Position numbers and translations under genes: made by a program. From the NCBI GenBank assembly GCA_946894095.1, contig OX335658.1, positions 17,289,001 through 17,353,000 of the forward strand: a stretch of 64,000 nt of DNA, written 5' to 3'. Shown here one piece after another: positions 50,641-61,163 of this stretch (within the stretch, counting starts at the first letter, position 1; each line of letters starts with the position of its first letter). The notes under the pieces were generated by a model. It saw only the letters and a program-made list of their open reading frames with translations, was not told the DNA's origin and did no database searches. The stretch is from Incurvaria masculella. Lineage: Eukaryota > Arthropoda > Insecta > Lepidoptera > Incurvariidae.

Positions 50641-50660
50641 AATCCCCGCTTCTGACACCA
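50641..50660 (-). other. Primer binding site, tRNA-Leu type
   Basis: The plus strand reads aatccccgcttctgacacca, ending in CCA two bases from the 5' LTR. This closely matches the 3' end of animal tRNA-Leu (aatcccact..tgacacca), so element RNA would pair with tRNA-Leu to prime minus-strand synthesis. Confidence 0.8.
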
Positions 50661-50662
50661 AT

Positions 50663-51194
50663 TGTTACGCGGGTAGGGTGCAGATTAGAGAAGAAAACAC
50701 CAATACTCAACACTCTTCCTTTATTTCAAATAATTCACAAGCAAACTCACAAATACAATTTCACACTAGGTTTATTCAAACACTAATTTACAAACTATAT
50801 CACTCACTTCACTGATTCACTTCAGAGCTAGTTCACTGCACTTCTATATCGCTTGTTGTCGCTCACTTCGCTTCCAAAAATAGACTGCCGCCCTCAGCGC
50901 CTTGGGCGCCTTTTATATTGGTGGAGCTTCTTTCCAGAACACTCCACCGATTTCTAGGCGCCCATGTAGGGCAGCAGTCGAGAACAATCTCCCTCGAGAC
51001 ATTACTAGAATGTCCGAGATTTGTTTCTGAAGTCAGCTGGACGAGGCGTCACTTTATATGGGACGACAGTGATGCGATAGCCTGCGCAATGCAATAAGAC
51101 AAGTAGCGCCATCTACTGAAATTCGAAGGAACCATTTGGCGCACTTTGGTAGTGTATCAGCGCTATGTCTTCGCAGCGGGGCGCGCTCGTAACA
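50663..51194 (-). repeat. 5' LTR of the Gypsy element (532 bp)
   Basis: Carries the promoter for the element, transcribed toward lower coordinates. Same length as, and identical by eye to, the other LTR; ends TGTTACG...CGTAACA. Confidence 0.95.
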
Positions 51195-51198
51195 GTAT
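51195..51198. repeat. Target-site duplication GTAT, right
   Basis: Matches 45542-45545. Confidence 0.9.
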
Positions 51199-52039
51199 GT
51201 ATAATCTCAATCACTGCGTTAGTCATTACGGGAGGAGGGACTGTAGCAGAATTCCAAAAAAATACGAGAAGGCCCACGAAAGAGGTGGTATGCTTGGTGG
51301 TTCGAGGTCAACCTTGCATTATATTAACAAAATAATTTTATTGATTGTGGCTTTCTGAGCTGTAGGCCTCGCTAGTCTGTTTTCGCATACATTTATAATT
51401 AACCACATATATTAACATACATTATAATTAATTACCGTATTAGGCACCTAATGCTTTAAGTCTTGGCACAAAACCAAAGTTTGTGACATTCTTTAGTAGC
51501 CATTTTGAAAAGTTTCGAAAAACTGAATCGACAAAAAAAAACAATATAGTTATTGAACTTGCTTAAAAAATTTCACTTGCATCGGTTGAAAAATGCGATC
51601 TGTAAAGGAGAGCAGCCGGACAGCCGGTCATAAGAAAGCATTTTTGCTCAAGCTGAAATGGAGATGTTTCACGCTTCGCCAATGGTCAACAATAAAGAAT
51701 CAATTGTTTCGACTAGAAAATATGAAAACAATTCGACTTGTTCCTTTTTTGAGAATTTAGGGTAACGATCAGCCGCTTATTTTTAAAAGAACAATTTAAG
51801 CTTTTCGTAAATACAAACTATATAAGTATTTCTCAAGTTAAACCGACAGACAGACAGAACTTAGACGCAAAATTTCATCAGTTGGATTCTTGCATGATCA
51901 GACGAGCACCTAAAAATAGATGTTTTTCTTAATGTTCGATACTCCGTTTCCTCTCCATTATTAATACGAAATTTTTATTGCTTAAATAATTTTATTTATC
52001 GCACAACCGACCCAACTACTCCAGGAACTTTAGACTTAA
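51199..52039. other. Non-coding flank of the Gypsy element
   Basis: AT-rich; cgacagacagacagaact near 51843 is a small tetranucleotide tract. No genes seen. Confidence 0.4.
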
Positions 52040-52600
52040 ATCAGCACTTAGAAAAAACATTAAATCCGAAATGCAATTTTTTTTCTCAGAAACGTAGTAT
52101 TTCATGTGGACGTGTGTACATTAAGTTTGCAACATTTTGGGGGGCCCGGAAGATAGAAATAAAATATGAAATATGTTTAAGAAATGATATCTCCTAAACA
52201 AATATTTAGAAATGGTATTTCAAAATCGAATATGTTAACTAATTTTAAGTGTAATATAACTGTAAATTTGCAACAATTTATTATTTACGGAACTGTGTAA
52301 ATATATTTTTTTTGTACTATTTCCGTAATATCTGCAAAGCAAATACTGCTAACTCAGTTTTATTTTCTGGAATATGTAAAGGGCCTAAAACTCTATATTC
52401 TGTGAGAAATTTAAAATGTTGCAAAACTTAGAAGCACAATTTTTTTCATTTATAATTTTTTGATTCGAATATAAGCTAAACAAAAAATTCGAAATGCGGT
52501 TTGAATCATTCATTTTGCAGTTTTATCTTTCAATAATATGCTATCAATTTTGCAACAATACAAATCGTCCGGAACTAGGTTCAATTAAAACATTACTATA
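52040..52600 (+). repeat. Repeat family N (ttgcaacatt), copy 1
   Basis: attaaatccgaaatgcaatt, ttgcaacattttggggggcc, cggaagatagaa, atctcctaaacaaatattta gaaatggtat and ttgcaacaatttattattta. It matches 57850-58400 in reverse orientation over its whole length with roughly 65-75% identity by eye. Non-coding; class unknown. Confidence 0.7.
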
Positions 52601-52800
52601 ATTACCAGTTTTCACTCGTACACGGACGTAAAGCCACTTCTCTGTGTGAGTGTAGCGCGTGTAAACATAGCTAGGAAGACTGCGGTGGACGCGGGGGGAT
52701 GGGGCCGGTCAGCTCGACAGATTCTCCCCGCCTTGCTACCTAAACATCGCCGCATTTATTTTGTGTTCGTTCGGGAGCAATTTTCGTGTGTAAATTGATT
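52601..52800. other. GC-rich patch
   Basis: gcggtggacgcggggggatg then gggccggtcagctcgacag. A comparable GC-rich patch with gtgtgagtgagtag lies beside the other family N copy (57660-57790 in antisense), so it may belong to that repeat. Confidence 0.4.
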
Positions 52801-52824
52801 TACATTGTTGATAATACAGAATGG

Positions 52825-53175
52825 CTGTGGACATTTGCGATAGAGCGATCGTGGCACAGCGTCGGGTGGATTTGCCTTACACGACAGAGGTCTGGGTTCG
52901 AATCCCCACAATGCACATGCACCACTATCTTTCTCTTTCTGAGTTGGATAAATGCATTTCGTCATTAATGCGAGCGGTTCCATGGTTCGGAATCCATGAA
53001 AAACTGTAGGTTCCCTTCCCGTATTAGGGGGTAAGGTTAAGCCCTCCCGGGTTGGTTCCATCATACGCATTTTCCGTCTGTGTTTTCCATCCTGTTCAAT
53101 GTAGCCGTGCTCATAAAAGGGGTGGTCCTGCCATGGCACTTATTCCATCGTAAATGCGGTGTGTTGAGATGAAAA
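52825..53175 (+). mobile_element. tRNA-headed SINE, diverged head
   Basis: The head ends acgacagaggtctgggttcg aatcccc (strong B box ggttcgaatcc). Body: gcgagcggttccatggttcg, ggtaaggttaagccctccc, gttcaatgtagccgtgctca and cctgccatggcacttattcc. Lacks the terminal box and tail. Confidence 0.8.
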
Positions 53176-53179
53176 TGGA

Positions 53180-53805
53180 ATAGAATTGATGCGATCATAA
53201 TTGGCAATTAATAAGAATGTTTTGACGGGATGCCGACCGTGCCTCTAGTCCTTATATTTTTAACATTCTTAGTATGCTTATGGTATGCTTGTTTTATCTA
53301 TATTTTTATTTTGGATGATAAATTGTTCGCCTTAATAATTTCACCTTATTACCGATTTCGCCACGCATAGTCATTATCTGAAATAATAGGAAGATTTGAA
53401 CCAGGAAAAAACTTTTTTCAAGAAATTCAACCGACGAAAAAATTATCAGAAAAGCGAAAAACATAACAAGAAGTTTTGATATGACCCCGTATCGTAACAA
53501 ACAAACGTAAATCGCTGACTCAATATTAGTATTTTTATTTTTCCCTTCTGAGTTTTAAGGTTAACCACCCTAACTCCGCGAGATATAGCAAGATTATTAA
53601 TTAGATTAGATTAATACCAAGAATGCAATCCCGATCTCGCAAGATCTCGTTTTCGCGAGTTCTCGGCCTTTTTTAAACGAGATTGATCTCGGCACACTAG
53701 CATAAAAACCTCTAAAGAGAGTTGTTACTCTATCAATTCCCTATACTACGGGCGATAGCTGGCGATAGCTCTATTTCAACACTGACAAGTGCGCTATATT
53801 GACAT
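53180..53805. other. Non-coding interval
   Basis: AT-rich, no features recognised apart from small direct repeats (gggcgatagctggcgatagc at 53750). Confidence 0.4.
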
Positions 53806-54540
53806 TGAGTCACTTCAGAGAGCCTATTCAATACCAAAATTGACTTGGTGATGTCTTGCTTTCGAGAGTGACAAGTCAGAAAAATTAAGGTGTCATCATG
53901 GACACCAAATTGTCTTTTTTCATGATCACGTCGACAAACTATGCAAAAGCTCCTTTCGGACCCTGGGTGTTGTATTGAGACAAGCGTACCATTCGCGCAG
54001 TACAGATGCCGTAAAAATCCTGTACAACACATTTGTGAGAAGCAAGCTAGAATGCAATGCAATGATATGGAACCCTCATGAGGCTTAATTTACTGCCATG
54101 CTTGAAAGAGAGCAAAAAAAGTTTTTGAGATTCCTTTATAAAACTAATTATAATTTTTATCCGATTTATCCGAATCGCAGTTAACAAAATATGTGTTTAA
54201 CTTAGTAATTGGACACGTGCAAAATATTTCAGTGCTAGAGAGTGTTAATCTGTTCGCCCCAGAAAATTACAGTCGCGCGCGCTCTCATCCTCGCTTCGCG
54301 CTGCCCTCCTCGCGCACCAACATGCTGCGTCACACGCCGCTCACCCATGCGCTTACAGCTCTAAATGACAAAATAGACATCTATGCTTGCACTCTGGCCG
54401 AGTTCCAGAAGGCAGTTGCTGTTTACTTTGAAGCTGCATAATTTTTAAATAAGGTGTGTACTTTATCTATAAATTGCCTAACGCCTTGGCCATTACGCTG
54501 TAATGTTAGGTATATTGTTGTATGAATAAATAAATAAATA
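53806..54540 (+). pseudogene. LINE remnant (RT C-terminal half)
   Basis: Frames encode GVIMDTKLSF, DHVDKLCKSSFRTLGVVLRQ, VKILYNTFVRSKLECNAMIW then NPHEA, ending with FALPSSRTNMLRHTPL and a TAA at about 54440. The 3' end reads gtatgaataaataaataaat. A T-run indel near 53920 and a stop near 54087 kill the frame. The catalytic core is not present; Jockey/CR1-type. Confidence 0.75.
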
Positions 54541-54889
54541 AGTAAATACGGCCAGTGGCTGAAGAAGGGGGTATCCGTCTATAGAGCAGCCACTCCACTA
54601 ACCCCTGATTTCACTATTTCCAGCTATCTCAAATTCGTTAGCTTACTTTCAGTTAGATTGCATATTCGCATGGTGTAACCATAAGATAACTTTGGGATTT
54701 TTGTAGCTGATGGTAGTGAAAATGGGTGTAAGTAAACGCTTTATTATTATTATTTTCTTTCAGGACGGATAAGCAAATATAAAAAAAATATAAATTTTAG
54801 TACAAAAATTACATACGTCGCTTTGTTCAACAAATGTGTTATTAATGCAGAATCAACGGACACATCAAATACATTACCTTACTTTACGA

Positions 54890-55418
54890 ATGTGGAACTA
54901 ACTCATTCACGGGCACGGTACAAAACCGATTTATCGCGCTCTAGGACCTTCTCTGTTACACAGAAAAAGACAGGCTCCGTGATGAGTAAGATGCAACATG
55001 TCCACAAAGCAGACAATGCGCATAGTGTTTGATTTGGAAGATTTACAAAAAAATGTATTACAAAACGACTTATAGCTAAAAGTAAACTACGATCGTTGTA
55101 GTCAAAAATCTAACAAAAACCAAATTTGTTATAAATCTTCATAAAACAAGCCATGTCTGATGACTAATCTTTTTAAGGTTTTTTAGTTAATCGTTGAGTA
55201 ATCCACCTCCAAAGTTTTTGTATAAAACGCGCAAAAAATTCGAAGTTTCTGACCTTATAACTTAGAAACCTAACAAAATTTTACAATGCCCGACAGTCAT
55301 CAGACATCTATTTCGATCAAATAAAGCTATTTTGAGTATTATTTTGGATCTCTGATAAGAAATATGCTCATGATCTTCTTTCCACGTTTGTATGGGGAGT
55401 TGAGCGGGAAGGCCCACC
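54890..55418 (+). mobile_element. MITE-1 family copy 6
   Basis: The left end is eroded (gaatgtggaactaactcatt); the rest matches copies 1-3, ending gagcgggaaggcccacc followed by TTAA (55419-55422). The right end is closest to copy 1 at 8220-8761, suggesting a shared subfamily. Confidence 0.85.
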
Positions 55419-55511
55419 TTAAGTCTAGGTTTTTAAATAAACTATAACCCCACTTAAATTTTACAAAATCAGCAAATTATAAAATAAAAAAGTGGACATC
55501 TTTAGCTATAA

Positions 55512-55700
55512 TCACCTCTAGTGTCATGATATTAGCCCAAAACAATATATAGGAACGAGGTGCCATGCCAGGAACTTTCTTATATTTCATGGCTACATTG
55601 TAATGGAAGGAAAATATCGTCTATTTTCATTGCCGCTTTGACCGTAGTTAATTCAATGCGATAGTACAGCCCCTACAGTTTTGTTTAATCCGAACTACCA
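55512..55700 (-). mobile_element. SINE fragment, antisense
   Basis: gtcatgatattagcccaaaa, gaggtgccatgccaggaact, tttcattgccgctttgacc and gatagtacagcccctacag. Old and internally deleted. Confidence 0.65.
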
Positions 55701-55767
55701 TGAAACGTGAAGTAGTAAATACTCTTTCGAAGACAAACTACGCCACCCTAAAGAGATTTTTATCATT

Positions 55768-56130
55768 GTCAGCCTCGGTAGCACAGTGGTGGGACACCTT
55801 GAGATTCTATAAGCTGGGTAAGCAGCTCTGAGCGCGTTTGGGTTCTGGATGGGTGACTATTTTAGACCATTAGGGCTGGCCGTGGTTCGGATTCCACGTA
55901 AAACTGTAGGTCCCCTTCCTTACTTACTATGTTGTAGGGTTTATCCCGTCCGGGTTGGTACCATTGCATTGAATGAACGATGATCGAAGTGGCAATGAAA
56001 ATTGACCGTGTTTTCCATCCAGTTCAATGTAGCCGAGCAATTTAAGGAAAGTCCTGGTATGGCACCTAGTTCCCATGTCGTGTTTTAGGCTAATATCTGA
56101 CGTTCAGTTTGGTATTAGCCATCCATTTAT
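55768..56130 (+). mobile_element. 5S-rRNA-headed SINE, copy 2
   Basis: gtcagcctcggtagcacagt, ggttctggatgggtgacta (5S-like), ggctggccgtggttcggatt, ggttggtaccattgcattga, and tail attagccatccat. More diverged than copy 1, notably in the 5S region. Confidence 0.8.
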
Positions 56131-56257
56131 AGTTCTTTACAAAAATCATTACAATACCGACTCAAACAAAAACGATCGTATAAATATTTAAATTTTGATT
56201 AAGATATCGTTATGAACAAATATTAAACCAGGCAGTTCAAGTAAATATGTACATTAA

Positions 56258-56403
56258 CCCTGCTACTAATAATCCCAGATCATCGTCTGAATAGGTATAC
56301 AATGTTTTGTCCCTTTCTATCGAATTAGAAACTGCCTGTCAATGCAAAGGACAAAACATTGTATAACTATTCAGCTGATGATCTAGTTTTATTAGTAACA
56401 GGG
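56258..56403. mobile_element. Short hairpin MITE (146 bp)
   Basis: Arms of about 54 bp: ccctgctactaataatccca left; the right, reverse-complemented, is ccctgttactaataaaacta. Both continue gatcatc(g/a)(t/g)ctgaata and acaatgttttgtcc. The middle is short and AT-rich. taa/ata flank it, so a 3-bp target duplication is possible. Confidence 0.8.
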
Positions 56404-56494
56404 ATAATATTTCGTGCTAAACAAGTACGTCGCTTTTTCCAAGGAGTGTGATATGTATGTTATATTATGATATGTATGGAAGATAGCCAGTGCA

Positions 56495-57510
56495 TGTTAT
56501 GCGATGAGATCAATAAAAAACACTGTGCACATATCAACTTTAAGAATAATTGATTTTAGCTATATAGAATCGATTTTAAGGTACGGAATAGATGTGTGGG
56601 GAAAAAATTGTAATGTTAAAAAAAGTATTCTCATCCTTCAAAATAAAGTTATACGAATTATTTGTGGAGCCAAATATGATGAAAGGGGTCGGCCCTTTTC
56701 GTAAAATAAAAAACCGGCCAAGTGCGAGTCGGACTCGCACACGAAGGGTTCCGTACCATCGTAAAAACATGTATAAAAAAAATCACGTTTTTTGTATGGG
56801 GACCCCCTTTAATTTTAATTATTTCTTAATTTGCTATTTGTTGTTATAGCGGCAAAATAAATACACACTCTGTGAACATTTCAGCTGTCTATCTGTTACG
56901 GTTACTGAGATACAGCCCTGTGACAGACGGACAGACGGACGGACGGACGGACGGACGGACGGACGGACGGACGGACGGACGGACGGACGGACGGACGGAC
57001 GGACAGCGGAGGCTTAGTAATAGGGTTCCGTTTTCACCCTTTGGGTACGGAACCCTAAAAAATCATGACTATAATATAATATGCATTGGAGTATATAAGA
57101 AAAACTAATATTTAGATAAAGTGAAGGAATTGCAGATATATGACTTAAGAAATAACGACAGTTTTCGACCAAAAGGCCCAAAATGTTTATTGTTTAAGAA
57201 TTCATCGATTTATACTGGAGTAAAAATTTACCTATTTCCATCAAACAATTTTTAACAAAAACCAATTTTTTAATTAATTTAAAAGAATATTTGTTTAGTA
57301 ACCCGTTTTATAATATAGAATAATTTTTCAATAATTTTAATTGTAATTTAGAATAATTAAATATTGACATTTATTGAACCAGATTATGTATTGAAAATGT
57401 ATTGTGAATTTTAATAATGTATTTATAATTATTTTTTATTATAAACTCTAAGATAATTAATTTATGTTATAAAATGTGCACGGCTCGCAAGGGTCACTCA
57501 TGCTAAATAA
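56495..57510 (+). pseudogene. LINE remnant split by family R
   Basis: Left part encodes STLRIIDFSYIESILRYGID then VWGKNC and ILILQNKVIRIICGAK. After the family R insertion (56708-57061) coding resumes with KVKELQIYDLRNNDSFRPKG. Both parts are typical RT C-terminal LINE sequence. The 3' side decays into AT-rich DNA ending aataaataaaataaata. Confidence 0.65.
56708..57061 (+). repeat. Repeat family R, copy 5 (full length, about 354 bp)
   Basis: Starts aaaaaccggccaagtgcgag then tcggactcgcacacgaaggg; ends gggtacggaaccctaaaa. The middle has tgtatggggacccccttt, gagatacagccctgtgacag, and a perfect (GGAC)n tract of about 20 units (about 56925-57004). Best copy for defining the family. Non-coding; a 78-codon frame through the tract is an artefact. 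Confidence 0.85.
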
Positions 57511-57529
57511 ATAAAATAAATATCTATTA

Positions 57530-57600
57530 TTCGACCGTGAAGCAAGAACATATGAAATAAAGAAAGAGCCCCGTAAAATAACTACTGTAAGAATATACTG
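57530..57600 (+). repeat. Dispersed repeat family Q, copy 5
   Basis: tattcgaccgtgaagcaaga then acatatgaaataaagaaaga. Same family as the first 60 bases of the window. Confidence 0.6.
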
Positions 57601-57849
57601 CTAGGCTGGGTCCGAACCATCTAAAATACCATTCGTGGATATTGCGTCTTCCAAGACGTAATACCCGAAAGTACCTACACATGTAACTGTCGCACGCACG
57701 TGCCACTCCCGCCCCGCACCACCCGGCGATAGCGTCCTCCGTCCGTCTCCCCGTGCCGCTGCCTACTCACTCACACAATTACAACTGATAAATGTCTGCA
57801 TATGGCTGCGCAACAAATACACCTGTGAGAGCGGCACCTGTAAAACGCT
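57601..57849. other. GC-rich patch next to family N
   Basis: cgcacgtgccactcccgccc, caccacccggcgatagcgtc. Possibly part of the neighbouring repeat (see 52601-52800) or a regulatory island. Confidence 0.4.
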
Positions 57850-58400
57850 TGCAGATTTAATTCATTTTTACCTTGTTCCAGACTTTTTGCGATGTTGCAA
57901 AATTAGGGAAATGTTCACAATTGATTTAAGTTAACACTGAATGACGGAAATCTTATTTCTGATTTTTTGTTTACCGTTTATAGCTTTAGAAAGTTTGGAT
58001 TTAAAAAAAAATACTGTTCTAAGACTTGCAACATTCTAAAAACTTTATAGGATAAACAATATAATTTTGTTTACATATTCTAGAAAGAAAGGTAGCCATA
58101 GCAAGTAAGGTTCTCAGCATAGATTTTTTTTAGTAAAAACATTTTTTTAAATATATTTCCGTAATTAGTAAATTGTTGCAAATTCACCGTTACATTACGC
58201 CTTAAAAGAGTTAACAAATACATTTCTCTAATACCATTTCTAAATATTTGTTTAGGAGATTTATATTTTTTTATACATTTTAATTTTTTTTTCTATCTTC
58301 CGGGCCCCGCTCAATGTTGCAAAATTAATGTAAGCATATAAATATGAAATTGTATATTTCTGAGAAAAAAAAATTCATTTCGGATTTCATGTGTTTCTCA
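57850..58400 (-). repeat. Repeat family N, copy 2
   Basis: Antisense to 52040-52600: taccatttctaaatatttgt then ttaggagatt, tctatcttccgggccccgct and caatgttgcaaaatta. Non-coding. Confidence 0.7.
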
Positions 58401-58940
58401 AACCGTCCGGGGACGGGCCTAAACTGACTGTCTAATGGGCTAAGACCACAAGGCCCTAGGCTGGGTGAAAGATCTCATCTGACCACCATACCGGCACCTT
58501 ACGGCGTTTTAATCACAACTTTATAAAATCTTATAATTATCTTATTTATGTACATGTCATGTGCAACGAAATCCACATTGAATCCTTGTAATGCGATTTA
58601 CAAAATCATTAGAAAGATGTATGGTTTAGATATTCTTCTGAAGCAGGATGAACTTGTAATCTAAAGGTCGTAGGACCTTTGGATTACATTTTCACTTCTC
58701 CACGGCTGTGCCATCTAGACAACAACATCAGTCAACGAATTTCTCCGTTATATTTGATACCATTTCGCGTTTTGATACCACGTTAAGCCATTTTGACTGC
58801 ATTTATTGAGCTATCCACAACCAAAAGCAGTGGACTTTTCCTGATTATTAAAAAAATCTGATAACTGTGCTTTGATGTACATATATGTCGTACCTTGAAT
58901 TAATAACACAACACACACAACATAAAATGATATTACACAA
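58401..58940. other. Non-coding interval with a small hairpin
   Basis: A 32-bp palindrome (gtaatctaaaggtc, loop gtag, gacctttggattac) is at 58656-58687. No genes recognised. Confidence 0.5.
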
Positions 58941-58944
58941 CTAA

Positions 58945-59270
58945 TAATAATAATAATAATAGCTTATTTCAGGCATGTACCGATAGACAAAATTGTTATT
59001 ATATCTACAGTAACATCAACACTTAATATATATTAAATTTAATCACAGCTTTGCCACTTGTCGGATTTAATATTACAAAATGTTTGTGATAAAAAATTTC
59101 ATAAATTTTTGAAATAATAGCATTGTTGCACTTACCGACGCGTTCTATATAAGCAGCTCTCGTCTTTCTCATAATTGCATAGAATTCATCTACCCTGTAT
59201 TCAGCGAACATACTAACTAACGAGATCGCTTTTGCGAAAATTTCATCAAAATCAATACACACTACCCGTT
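58945..59270 (-). pseudogene. Probable LINE C-terminal remnant
   Basis: A minus-strand frame (59262-59023) encodes FDEIFAKAISLVSMFAEYRV, MRKTRAAYIERVGKCNNAII and a stop. It is followed by cctgaaataagctattatta, a (TTA)n end typical of LINE 3' tails in insects. The layout suggests a LINE 3' end, but I cannot name the clade and the protein match is weak by eye. Confidence 0.4.
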
Positions 59271-59339
59271 ACGTAGCTACATATCTCGCGAGTATTTCCT
59301 TCCGGCATATTTATGTAAAAGTATCTCCGATAAACGGCA

Positions 59340-59560
59340 GGTTGCTGCATTTTATGTCTTCTCGAGCGTCGGCGGGCGACGCCGGCGTCGGGCGGAGTCC
59401 CGGGGCGTCGGCGTCGGCGTCGCGGGGCGTCGCCTCGGCTGCCGGAGCGGTAGATTATTCAAATATACCAGTGAATATGAGTGTAAGATTGTCGCCGGCC
59501 CGAGACGCAGGCGCCTAATGACTGCTTTCTAATTGAGATCTCGGAGCCGACGCAGATTGA
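59340..59560. other. GC-rich island with GTCGGC triplet-like repeats
   Basis: ggcgtcggcgtcggcgtcgc and gcgacgccggcgtcgggcgg give high CpG density. No splice sites or coding evidence. Candidate regulatory island. Confidence 0.4.
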
Positions 59561-59773
59561 GATCGTTTGTGAAAATGGCCTATTTAAAATAATTTATTCA
59601 TATTCCCTTTACTTTCGTGCGGGTATTTTTTTATCTTTCGAGATTTTGTTTTGTTTTGTTTGTATTTAAGTAAGAACGTTTGCAAAATAACCAAGAAAAT
59701 TTTTTTACATATATGAACATTCAATTTGCGCTCAGATTAGGCTGCTACATATAGTTCAGGAATATAGTCGCGT

Positions 59774-60109
59774 TTGTACAACCTAAGTAGATCGGAATGG
59801 CACCCATGGAATAACAAATGCAAAAGGCGCCGAAAGGGTTGCCATCACCATGCAACCAAAATTCGAATACGAGCTCAAATTCCTACTAAGATTACATCCA
59901 TTCTAGAACCTCAGCGCCCAGAAGGGATAGCACTAATTCTTTGGTCAAAAGGTAAATCTCTTTTCTGGGATGCATTCGCCATCTCATGCAATAGATTCGA
60001 CTGTAATGTACAGCGTTTAGTATTAATACAGCTTTGGTTTTTTTTTAAACATACCTTTGTTTGTAATACATCAAATTATTCGCCTGTCGTCAAACATGTT
60101 CCGTCCTAA
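59774..60109 (+). other. Possible transposon-derived coding fragment
   Basis: A 111-codon frame. The middle part (PQRPEGIALILWSKGKSLFW then DAFAISCN) resembles a module (RPDG...PW..GK.LVWD) often found near retroelement-derived proteins in insects. The match is short and the ends are unrelated, so this is only a tentative fragment. Confidence 0.3.
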
Positions 60110-60139
60110 TCAACCAAATCGTCATCATCATTTCAGTCT

Positions 60140-60300
60140 TTATGGTAAACTGCTGAACGTAGGCCTCCTCAAACAGGAGCCATTCCTCCCTTATTCAGCT
60201 ACCGCCAGGTCATCTATCCAACAAGCCGCTGGGCATCCAACAATACGCTTGCCTGGATGTGGTCTTCACTCTAGAACTTGTCTGCTACATCGGATAACAG
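60140..60300 (-). repeat. Decayed LINE 3'-end-like fragment
   Basis: aactgctgaacgtaggcctc then ctcaaacaggagcc resembles the antisense of LINE 3' coding ends (ctgctggacataggcctc type) in Lepidoptera. Weak. Confidence 0.35.
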
Positions 60301-60479
60301 TTCAGAAATGTTTAGTAGATTGTCGCTTTCTCTTATGAATAACCAAGTTCTTGATATCTCATCGCTTAGAAAAATACTGACCTGGAAACCTATTCGTGAG
60401 TGTCCGTTTCCGCTTCGTAAGTCAATGCAGGCGAAGTGGTTGACTATCCTGGAAGAAACCCTCTACAAAGGGTAGTCAA

Positions 60480-60779
60480 TCAAAAAGTACAAAACGAACC
60501 CTCCGGGTGAACAGGCAATTGAGTGATTTGCTAACTGTGTAAATCTCATATCACTTTGCTGAAAAAACGTCGTTTGACAGTTACTTTGGTACTAAATGCA
60601 ACTAAATGTCGGATTTAATCATTCACATATTTATTCACCTGGCGAATTAACTTAATGGTCTTAAAGCACTTCGTATAGGTGTCGAAAAATATGACAAAGC
60701 TTTCCTAGCTATTAAATAAAAAAAAAACCATTTACAAATCATATTTTTACTAAAAATACTTTAATAAGTAACTAACTAA
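60480..60779. other. Non-coding interval
   Basis: No features seen. Confidence 0.4.
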
Positions 60780-61163
60780 CTTTTTTTTATGTGACTGGAC
60801 ATGGATGGCTAATACCACACTTTCTGTCATGGTATTAGCCCAACACACTACATGGGAACTAGGTGCCATGCCAGGACCTTCCTTATATTGCACGGCTACA
60901 TTGAACTGGACGGAAAACACAGACAATTTTCATTGCCGCTTCGACCATCGTTCATCCAATGCGATGGTACCAACCCGGGTGGGATTAACCCTACCACCTA
61001 GTAAGTAAGGAAGGGGACCTACAGTTTAATGTGGAATCCGAACCACGGCCAGCCTCTCTCAACGGTCGAATGGTCACCCATCCAAGACCAGACCGGACCC
61101 AGCGTTGCTTAACTTCGAAGAGCGATCGCCGAAGTGTCGCGCCACTGGGCCGTTGAGGCTGAT
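60780..61163 (-). mobile_element. 5S-rRNA-headed SINE, copy 3 (full length)
   Basis: T-run then atgtgactggacatggatgg at the left (tail); tcacccatccaagaccagac, cggacccagcgttgcttaac and ttcgaagagcgatcgccgaa at the right (5S head, antisense). Very close to copy 1 at 6585-6972, so the family was recently active. A 67-codon frame inside is not a gene. Confidence 0.88.

Larger units (their letters stand above)
45546..51194 (-). mobile_element. Complete Ty3/Gypsy LTR retrotransposon (5649 bp)
   Basis: Structurally full: two 532-bp LTRs, primer site, gag, pol (protease, RT, RNase H, integrase), polypurine tract and a GTAT duplication. There is no envelope gene. gag and pol have no internal stops. 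LTR identity implies very recent insertion. This is the only element in the window that looks autonomous. Confidence 0.95.

Noticed and set aside
56872..57108. ORF with Thr-Asp-Gly-Arg repeats
   Set aside because: Translation of the (GGAC)n tract inside repeat family R.
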